Shown in pieces: positions 3,101 to 5,860 of a stretch of 5,860 bases of DNA. Source of the stretch: Nitriliruptoraceae bacterium (GTDB lineage: Bacteria > Actinomycetota > Nitriliruptoria > Nitriliruptorales > Nitriliruptoraceae); assembly GCA_007125475.1 (NCBI GenBank), contig SLDB01000185.1, positions 1 through 5,860 of the forward strand. Reading direction: 5' to 3'. Each line of letters starts with the position of its first letter. The first letter of the stretch is position 1. Under the pieces are notes generated by a model. It was not told where the DNA came from. It saw only the letters and a list, made by a program, of their open reading frames with translations, and searched no databases. A program made the translations under genes and the position numbers.

Positions 3101-5856
3101 CCGCCGACCGCGACGTCGGCGTGGTACCCGTCGCCGTCGGCGACCCCGACGTCGTGCGGGTTGCTGCTGCCGTCCTCGTTGTCGGCGGCGGGGCCGTGCT
3201 CGGCCGGGGCGGGGTCACACTCGGGGTTCCACACCACCGCGCCGGCGTCGAGGGCCTGGCCGACCATCCCCTCGGGTCCGGAGACCCAGGCGTGGAAGCC
3301 ATCGTCGTAGATCGTGACGTCGACGTCCGGGTACTCGGCGGTGACGTCGGTGTCCTCCTCGAGGCAGCCACCGAGGCCGACGGGGAGCTTGACGTCGACC
3401 GCCGTCGACTCGGTGGCGCCGGCGCTGCGTGAGAGCCGGCCCCGGGGGATGTTGATCCGGCCGTTGCGGTCGGCCGGCATCGTCGCGTTGATCGGCACCC
3501 CCGCGAACTGATCACCCGGGGCGGCGGCAACCCCGTCACCACCGTCACCCACGCCGTCGTCGCCGGCGGCGGTGAACACCTCGGCGGAGACGGCGCCCTC
3601 ACCGGCACCGGAGGCGTTGACGGCGCTGACGGTGGCGAGGTAGCCGGTCCCCGCGCGCAGCCCGGTGAAGGTGCACCGCTCGCCGTCGCAGTCACCACCG
3701 GCGCCGTGAGCCGGGTCGAGGCTGACCTGGTAACCGGTGACGGCACCTCCGCCGTCGTCGGCCGGTGGCGCGAACGTCAGCGTGAGGCGGTGGTCGTCGT
3801 CGACGACACCTGCGGTGGCGACGAGGTCCCTCGGCGGGCCGGGCGTGTCGGGGAGGACGGTGAGCACCCCGGTGTCACGGCCGTCGACGGTGGTCAGGAC
3901 CCCGGCGTCGGTGAGGCGGTCCGGGTCGTACTGCACGAGGAACCCGCTGATGCGGTCACCGACGTCGCTGCGCAGGTCGTTCCACAGCCCGGCGGTGCCC
4001 CGCCAGTTCGTCACGGCGAAGTCCTCACCGGAGCCGTGGTCGTTCGGCTCGCCCGGGGCCCACGAGGCGAACATCCCCCCGACGGTGGTGCCGTCGGCCT
4101 TCCCACGCCAGAACTCGGTGTCCTTGTGCGGCCCGGAGACCCAGTACCACCGACCCTCGGCACCGAACCACGACTGCGGGGTGTACAGCCACGAATCGGA
4201 GGCGCCGATCCAGACGTTCTCCGCGGTGGTGTGGGCGGCGACGAAGTCGTTCTGCTCGGCGTCGACCGGGGTGGCCAGCCATCCCTGCATCCCGAACAGC
4301 TCACGGCTCTCGGCGGCCGTCTTCGCGGCACCGAAGGTGACCGCCTCGTCGGCGACGTACTCGTAGTACCCGCCGGTGCCCGGGTGGAAGAACACCTCGC
4401 GGCCGTCGCCGGGGAGCTTGGAGATCGACACGGCCAGCTCGACGTCGCCGACCGTGGGCGGCGGGGTCCACGTCAGGCCGCCGGCGGTGTCCCCGGCGAG
4501 GACGTCGGCGAGGTCGTCGAACGTGCCGGTGACCCCCACCTCGCGACCCGTCCAGTCGTAGCCGACCTCCAGGGCCAGGTCACGGCCGTCCGGGTCGAGG
4601 GCGAGCTCGCCGCCGTCCTCGGGGAGGCGGAGGGTGACCAGGGCTTCGTCGGCGTCTCCGAGGTGGTCGGTGATCTGCTCGGTGAACGTGACCGTCACGT
4701 CGACGGCGGTGGCCGGGCCGGGGTCGACGTCACTGCGCTCGACGGTGTCGGCGGTGACGACGACGGCGTCGACCGCGGTCAGCGTCGTCGAGGCACCCGC
4801 CTGCGGGATCATCCCGGTGTCACCGAAACCGCCGTACTCGACCACGTAGCCGGAGACCCCGGAGGCGTCCGGGGCGACGTCGTTCCACCGCCCCTGGTGC
4901 TGGCCGCTGTCCCAGTTGTTCGGGTTCAGCCAGTTCGTCACCACACGGGTCTCGGTCTCACTGTTCGGCTCGGACGCGTTCCAGTTGCAGTAGTACGGCT
5001 CGCCGTCGGCGTCGGTCTGCTGCCGATCGTCGGGGTCGTCGATCGAGCAGGGGTCGGCCGGGTCGCCGCCGGGGCCGACCCAGAACACGGTGCCGGCCTC
5101 GGGGCCGGTGACCCACCGCCACTCCTCGTCGGCCGGGTCCGAGCCGTCGGCGTCGGAGGCCGCCCCGATCCAGAGGTTGGGGTCGTCGATCCCGTCGGCG
5201 ATCACGGCGTTCTCCGACGGGGAGGTCAGCGTGACGAGGTAGCCGGAGACCGCGCCGCCGGCGACGCCGAGGTCGTCGAGGAGGTCACGGTCACCGGCGG
5301 CCGCCTCGGCGGTGCCCCAGGCGATGTCCGCGGCGGCGACGTACTCGTAGAACCGCAGCCCGTCGGGGTGGGACGGGTAGGCGAGGACGTCGTTGCCGCC
5401 GCCGGTCGGGGCCTCGACGACGGTGACGTGGACGTCGCTGGTGGCGGCGTTCGCCGGCGCCTCCCAACGGACCTGGTCGGACAGCACCGACTTCATGTCG
5501 TCATGGTCACCGATGAAGCTGACTTCGGCGTCGCCGTTCGCGGTGGCGCCGGTGAGCGTGACGTCGACGGCGCCGATGTCGGTAACCCTCACTCCACCGT
5601 CACCGACCCGGACCGTCGCCAGCAGGTCGTTGGCGGGGTCGAACCCGTCGACGTCGATCGCGATCACCCCGGTGGTGCTCCCCGACGCCACCGGCTCGGG
5701 TGCGGCCACCGTCACCGAACGACCCGGTGAGGCCGCTGCCGACGGTGTGGACGCCAGCTGCGCCACCGGTGCGACGACGGCAGCCAGCAACGCGACGATC
5801 ACCACCCGGCTGGTGGCGGCACGCCACCGTGCCGGGGGTGGGGTGTCGCCGTGCAC
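106..5856 (-). CDS. Giant secreted SLH-anchored surface protein with two C-type lectin-like domains and Fn3/cadherin-like stalk
   Basis: A single uninterrupted frame of 1916 codons from GTG (5856-5854) to TGA (108-106). Seen: a signal peptide, two lectin-like domains with EPN and WND motifs, four Fn3-like domains, about five cadherin-like beta modules, a Gly/Ser/Asp linker and three C-terminal SLH repeats. No catalytic domain is recognisable. Known of the families: CTLDs bind glycans or proteins, often with Ca2+; Fn3 and cadherin-like modules act as stalks; SLH repeats bind secondary cell-wall polymer. Inferred role: adhesin or glycan-recognition protein on the cell surface. The start is chosen because it gives a good signal peptide, but only 4 bases lie upstream with no stop in them, so the true start could be outside the window and no RBS can be seen. 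Composition is odd: very rich in Asp, only 7 Lys (none after residue 1078), and 12 Cys that fall into local pairs. I recognise the domains but not a named gene. Confidence 0.95.
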   Translation of the reverse strand: MHGDTPPPARWRAATSRVVIVALLAAVVAPVAQLASTPSAAASPGRSVTVAAPEPVASGSTTGVIAIDVDGFDPANDLLATVRVGDGGVRVTDIGAVDVTLTGATANGDAEVSFIGDHDDMKSVLSDQVRWEAPANAATSDVHVTVVEAPTGGGNDVLAYPSHPDGLRFYEYVAAADIAWGTAEAAAGDRDLLDDLGVAGGAVSGYLVTLTSPSENAVIADGIDDPNLWIGAASDADGSDPADEEWRWVTGPEAGTVFWVGPGGDPADPCSIDDPDDRQQTDADGEPYYCNWNASEPNSETETRVVTNWLNPNNWDSGQHQGRWNDVAPDASGVSGYVVEYGGFGDTGMIPQAGASTTLTAVDAVVVTADTVERSDVDPGPATAVDVTVTFTEQITDHLGDADEALVTLRLPEDGGELALDPDGRDLALEVGYDWTGREVGVTGTFDDLADVLAGDTAGGLTWTPPPTVGDVELAVSISKLPGDGREVFFHPGTGGYYEYVADEAVTFGAAKTAAESRELFGMQGWLATPVDAEQNDFVAAHTTAENVWIGASDSWLYTPQSWFGAEGRWYWVSGPHKDTEFWRGKADGTTVGGMFASWAPGEPNDHGSGEDFAVTNWRGTAGLWNDLRSDVGDRISGFLVQYDPDRLTDAGVLTTVDGRDTGVLTVLPDTPGPPRDLVATAGVVDDDHRLTLTFAPPADDGGGAVTGYQVSLDPAHGAGGDCDGERCTFTGLRAGTGYLATVSAVNASGAGEGAVSAEVFTAAGDDGVGDGGDGVAAAPGDQFAGVPINATMPADRNGRINIPRGRLSRSAGATESTAVDVKLPVGLGGCLEEDTDVTAEYPDVDVTIYDDGFHAWVSGPEGMVGQALDAGAVVWNPECDPAPAEHGPAADNEDGSSNPHDVGVADGDGYHADVAVGGYGAGGSLADALDHSGQDLAAELGIDPSGTAGRNVTLAADAALGFDDAGYDPLGTGVDVEVVDGRILLTGTEADLAAFLDATDGAADRITLGTTQAPVSELEAWASAAGDDRFDVDVTSGRAEARVALPDGGGTVAFVTEDPGAPGTPEQAAYEAYAAFKGAVEGSAAGGDVADHLRIEDGVLIVTGPVNRDGGTSDHSAIEAFLADGVLWEPAGEPGSYRLDVALDGDGGYASTITAPLTLAGPPAAPSDVTAVWDAGELHVTWEPSDPIGEPAATYTVATDPSGATTHATDLTEPSHTLAGGDVHDDGGEVTVTVTAVNVHGDVAAAPFTIPVPRDLGDPGDLGFTVTGDGEAVTVSWDSDHPDLADSDEVHVHLDPAGGDGTCSAPVADGGCTVYGVDPGTDYDVEVVVTDGHGDSAPATLGGVTPLDLELGDGTFGEGDEDAITTPQAATDAADVDLPVTVTFPGTWQADISATVAIDAGAGVLHAPDPADSDVVGSGTHEVTFTGSAADVQADLAALRWAPGPDAGTYTLRFDATDAGGRAASLERELRVYAALSAPTAVSATREGGLAVVEWAEPSHTGAAGVDRYVVEVGADHTCEELTSPLRCEFDGVSTSSQTVTVTAHAGDETAAASTTLASTGGSGGSGGTGGDDPDDGADADVPDAPGEPRDGDGGRLTTGDGSVTVDGEVVEADVTADDTGVTVTGDGFHLRATPADADGTPTADVDGTAMRLRTGGAVLVDAGGFQASSQVHGWLFSAPTYLGAFAVAGDGTLQAASNRIPADVTACGHTLLLEGTTAAGQDVEVAIGVWVQADPYPFTDTAHDAPHGPEVACVASRGIAQGVGDGVYDTTGPVLRAQMATLLANTLGLDTSGASTFDDTRGIAHDGAIAAVVDAGIASGLADGRFDPWSAITRGQMATMLAAAADLEVEVPTDGSYDDLTGGVHDGAIVAVSEAGLANGFGDGRFGPLEPVSREQMATFLVRLDDLLAVGEGG
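133..294 (-). other. SLH repeat 3 (residues ~1855-1908)
   Basis: GSYDDLTGGVHDGAIVAVSEA (1857-1877), GLANGFGDGRFGP, VSREQMATFLVRLDDLL. The SREQ motif (1895-1898) sits in the TRAE position. Only eight or so residues follow before the stop codon, the usual arrangement for a C-terminal SLH anchor. Three complete repeats match the number that builds a standard SLH trimer-like fold. Confidence 0.93.
313..471 (-). other. SLH repeat 2 (residues ~1796-1848)
   Basis: STFDDTRGIAHDGAIAAVVDA (1797-1817), GIASGLADGRFDP, ITRGQMATMLAAAADL. A textbook SLH repeat with TRGQ (1835-1838) in the TRAE position. The H-D-G-A-I-(A/V)-A-V core recurs almost unchanged in repeat 3, which points to repeat 2 and 3 being closer to each other than to repeat 1. 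Confidence 0.93.
487..648 (-). other. SLH repeat 1 (residues ~1737-1790)
   Basis: FTDTAHDAPHGPEVACVASRG (1740-1760) followed by IAQGVGDGVYD and VLRAQMATLLANTLG. The order F-x-D, H...I-x-x-x-x-x-x-G-I-x-x-G-x-x-D-G-x-(Y/F)-x-P...R-x-Q-M-A is the SLH pattern. Here the anchor motif is LRAQ (1777-1780) in place of the canonical TRAE. Cys1755 lies in its first helix. SLH repeats bind secondary cell-wall polymer and work as a trio. Confidence 0.9.
652..1071 (-). other. Beta-rich pre-anchor module (residues ~1596-1735)
   Basis: A beta-rich region just before the SLH repeats. Its second half reads GGFQASSQVHGWLFSAPTYLG (1665-1685), then IPADVTACGHTLLLEGTTAAGQ (1702-1723) and VAIGVWV. This fits a pattern I associate with the C-terminal parts of actinobacterial surface proteins: G-F-x-P-x-S-x-V...L-x-S-x-P-x-x-LG...I-P-x-x-x-x-x-G-x-H-T-L-x-L-x-G. 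The name of that family is not certain to me. It has one cysteine (Cys1709), whose only nearby partner is Cys1755 in the first SLH repeat. Confidence 0.55.
1072..1179 (-). other. Gly/Ser then Asp/Pro-rich flexible linker (residues ~1560-1595)
   Basis: STGGSGGSGGTGG followed by DDPDDGADADVPDAPGEPRD. The first part is a Gly/Ser/Thr hinge whose DNA carries short imperfect tandem units of the type CCGCCGGAG (plus strand, about 1151-1175). The second part is a strongly acidic, proline-containing extension. It separates the stalk from the pre-anchor and SLH region and may work as a hinge or as a spacer through the wall polymer. Confidence 0.7.
1177..1431 (-). other. Fibronectin type III domain 4 (residues ~1476-1560)
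   Basis: Starts LSAPTAVSATREGGLAVVEW (1477-1496), followed by a Pro-Ser turn, DRYVVEVGADHTC (1508-1520), a loop closed by Cys1520 and Cys1529, and SQTVTVTAHAGDETAAAS (1538-1555). This is the usual Fn3 strand pattern, with the final strand running straight into the Gly/Ser linker. It is the last stalk domain before the cell-wall-proximal part. Confidence 0.75.
1435..1809 (-). other. Cadherin-like beta module (residues ~1350-1474)
   Basis: The clearest of the cadherin-like modules. After an acidic lead-in (ELGDGTFGEGDED), the part from 1378 runs DLPVTVTFPGTWQADISATV, HEVTFTGSAADVQADLAALRW (1422-1442) and APGPDAGTYTLRFDATDAGG. The run 'F-T-G-S-A-A-D-V-x-A-D-L-A-A-L-x-W-x-P...G-x-Y-x-L...A-T-D' closely matches the bacterial cadherin-like repeat signature G-T-x-A-D-I-N-A-A-L-A-x-L-x-Y-x-P...T-V-T-D, with Trp in the usual Tyr position. 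It gives the template for recognising the weaker copies upstream. Confidence 0.65.
1816..2088 (-). other. Fibronectin type III domain 3 (residues ~1257-1347)
   Basis: Opens with DPGDLGFTVTGDGEAVTVSWD (1259-1279), then VHVHLDPAGGDGTC (1291-1304) and a Cys1304/Cys1313 loop. It continues CTVYGVDPGTDYDVEVVVTDGHGD (1313-1336), equivalent to the C-T-V-x-G-L-x-x-G-T-x-Y-x-V-x-V signature. The domain is strongly acidic (many Asp in 1278-1330). It directly follows Fn3 domain 2, forming a tandem pair in the stalk. Confidence 0.8.
2095..2370 (-). other. Fibronectin type III domain 2 (residues ~1163-1254)
   Basis: Starts PPAAPSDVTAVWDAGELHVTW (1163-1183), the usual P-x-x-P-x-x-V...L-x-V-x-W pattern of the A and B strands. 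It continues with ATYTVATDPSG and ends in VTVTVTAVNVHGD (1231-1243), which gives the V-x-A-x-N-x-x-G F strand. It lacks the Cys pair found in the other three Fn3 domains. The coding DNA here includes three direct copies of the hexamer GGTGAC (plus strand, 2149-2166), a by-product of the alternating Val-Thr strand. Confidence 0.8.
2377..3051 (-). other. Two divergent cadherin-like modules (residues ~936-1160)
   Basis: Two consecutive beta modules can be made out. The first has VDGRILLTGTEADLAAFLDAT (980-1000), which fits the 'I-x-x-T-G-T-x-A-D-L-x-A-x-L' signature of cadherin-like repeats. The second has GVLIVTGPVNRDGG (1099-1112), then AIEAFLADGVLWEPAGEPGSY (1118-1138), again ending in L-W-x-P...G-x-Y followed by an alternating strand (RLDVALDGDG). 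Between them is a less regular Ala/Glu segment (1060-1085, AYEAYAAFKGA) likely to be helical. Assignment rests on motif shape only; boundaries are approximate. Confidence 0.45.
3052..3516 (-). other. Unrecognised Cys-pair region (residues ~781-935)
   Basis: I do not recognise this segment. It begins with a Pro/Asn/Arg-rich stretch (VPINATMPADRNGRINIPRG, 787-806) that is unusually basic for this protein, with six Arg between 797 and 810. A beta-like part follows (VDVKLPVGLGGC, 820-831), containing Cys831, and then HAWVSGPEG and VVWNPEC with Cys880. The remainder (881-935) is Gly/Asp/Ala-rich and probably flexible. Cys831 and Cys880 are the only cysteines here and could form a disulfide around a small fold. 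It sits where the lectin-bearing N-terminal part meets the long stalk. Confidence 0.4.
3565..3843 (-). other. Fibronectin type III domain 1 (residues ~672-764)
   Basis: Typical Fn3 course: P-G-P-P-R-D-L at the start (672-678), LTLTFAPPADDGGGAVTGYQV (691-711), a short Cys723/Cys728 loop, then TGLRAGTGYLATVSAVNASG (731-750) with the hallmark GL-x-x-G-T-x-Y and V-x-A-x-N-x-x-G pieces. It is followed by a Gly/Asp linker (765-780). The Cys pair just before 'TFTGL' is a common feature of actinobacterial Fn3 domains. Role: stalk or spacer. Confidence 0.85.
3922..4392 (-). other. C-type lectin-like domain 2 (residues ~489-645)
   Basis: Compact CTLD of about 157 residues. It has the YYEYV lead-in (497-501), GWLATPVDAEQN (525-536), WIGASD (549-554), WYWVSGPHKDTEFW (570-583), SWAPGEPND (598-606) and LWNDL (624-628), and closes with GFLVQYD. 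The ligand set lines up well with mannose-type lectins: Glu603 and Asn605 of EPN, Glu611 exactly eight residues after the EPN Glu as in mannose-binding protein, then Asn626-Asp627. It has no cysteine at all, so the disulfides of animal CTLDs are absent, as in many bacterial members. This is the stronger candidate of the two for a working Ca2+ and sugar site. Confidence 0.9.
4402..4785 (-). other. Cadherin-like beta module 2 (residues ~358-485)
   Basis: A beta-rich spacer between the two lectin domains. It ends with VGVTGTFDDLADVL, then LTWTPPPTVGDVELAVSIS (461-479), the same G-x-x-x-D-L...L...W-x-P-P...V layout seen in module 1 and in the module at ~1350-1474. Module 2 followed by lectin domain 2 therefore repeats the order of module 1 followed by lectin domain 1, which suggests a duplicated two-domain unit. 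Confidence 0.55.
4828..5370 (-). other. C-type lectin-like domain 1 (residues ~163-343), with Cys-flanked acidic insertion
   Basis: Opens with the bacterial CTLD lead-in RFYEYVAAADIAW, then an Ala-rich helix and GYLVTLTSPSEN (205-216). Core motifs follow: WIGAASD (229-235), WRWVTGPEAGTVFW (246-259), the EPN triplet at 296-298 in NWNASEPN, WND at 324-326, and a closing GYVVEYGG strand (336-343). EPN and WND are the Ca2+/mannose-type binding motifs of C-type lectins, so Ca2+-dependent glycan binding is plausible but not shown. Between the WVTGPE strand and EPN there is an Asp-rich insertion bounded by Cys270 and Cys290, missing from the second lectin domain and likely closed by a disulfide. This domain is longer than domain 2 mainly because of that insertion and an Asn-rich stretch before WND (307-320). 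Confidence 0.88.
5407..5721 (-). other. Cadherin-like beta module 1 (residues ~46-150)
   Basis: A beta-strand-rich, Val/Thr/Asp-rich module of about 105 residues between the signal peptide and the first lectin domain. Its end carries the pattern 'V-x-F-x-G-x-x-x-D-(M/L)...L...(V/L)-x-W-x-(A/P)-P' (VSFIGDHDDMKSVL, then VRWEAP), followed by an alternating VHVTVVEAP strand. This matches the end of the later module at 1421-1460 and resembles the 'G-t-x-a-d-(I/L)-n-x-a-L-x-x-L-x-(Y/W)-x-P' signature of bacterial cadherin-like/VCBS-type repeats. Probable role: a spacer that presents the lectin domain. Confidence 0.55.
5728..5856 (-). other. Sec-type signal peptide (residues 1-43)
   Basis: The N-terminus has a basic n-region (Arg10, Arg12, Arg17), then a hydrophobic core from Val18 to about Ala35 (VVIVALLAAVVAPV). 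A small-residue cleavage region follows, with Ala40-Ala41-Ala42 before Ser43. The most likely signal peptidase I cut is just after the Ala triplet. There is no twin-arginine pair and no lipobox Cys, so general Sec export is the simplest reading. The exact cut site is an estimate by eye. Confidence 0.85.
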
Positions 5857-5860
5857 GATC

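Noticed and set aside
3262..3310. WVSGPEG (residues 857-863) resembling the W-V-(T/S)-GPE motif of the lectin domains, considered as a third lectin domain
   Set aside because: No WIG motif precedes it and neither EPN nor WND follows at a suitable distance. The likeness is limited to a few residues.
964..3432. Plus-strand open frame of 822 codons opposite the large gene
   Set aside because: Its translation is Val/Gly/Arg-rich low-complexity sequence with no recognisable domain, and it lies fully antisense to strongly recognisable Fn3 and cadherin-like domains. GC-rich third positions in the real gene remove stop codons from the opposite strand.
3706..5730. Plus-strand open frame of 674 codons opposite the lectin domains
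   Set aside because: Same reason: Val/Gly/Asp/Arg-rich composition, no motif, antisense to two clear lectin domains.

Overview
This window is almost entirely one very large gene on the minus strand (106..5856, 1916 codons). It encodes a secreted, multi-domain, SLH-anchored surface protein. The DNA is very GC-rich with G/C-dominated third codon positions. The C-terminal SLH repeats use the 'R-x-Q-M-A-T' variant that I associate with deep-branching high-GC Actinobacteria such as Nitriliruptoria, Euzebya and Acidimicrobiia relatives. The protein is packed with Asp and has only 7 lysines in 1916 residues, which fits a salt-adapted (halophilic or haloalkaliphilic) host. The lineage is an inference from composition and domain style, not an identification.

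Layout, read in the direction of transcription (right to left). The window begins 4 bases upstream of the first possible start codon, so promoter and ribosome binding site are not visible. The encoded protein runs: signal peptide (residues 1 to ~43); cadherin-like beta module 1 (~46-150); C-type lectin-like domain 1 (~163-343); cadherin-like module 2 (~358-485); C-type lectin-like domain 2 (~489-645); Fn3 domain 1 (~672-764); an unrecognised Cys-pair region (~781-935); a region with two divergent cadherin-like modules (~936-1160); Fn3 domains 2 and 3 (~1163-1347); a further cadherin-like module (~1350-1474); Fn3 domain 4 (~1476-1560); a Gly/Ser then Asp-rich linker (~1560-1595); a beta-rich pre-anchor module (~1596-1735); and three SLH repeats (~1737-1908).

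Downstream of the stop codon (positions 1-105) there is no convincing gene. This stretch holds a 41-bp tandem repeat that starts inside the last codons of the gene. Each unit carries a GGTGAC...GTCACC inverted repeat, giving two near-identical hairpins and a third, degenerate one. They may form a run of termination hairpins.

Taken together, the gene looks like a cell-surface adhesin or carbohydrate-recognition protein. The lectin domains lie at the far N-terminal end, a long stalk of Fn3 and cadherin-like modules projects them outward, and SLH repeats hold the C-terminus on the cell wall. No second gene, RNA gene, mobile element or CRISPR array is visible. Long plus-strand open frames across the gene are best explained as GC-driven shadows.
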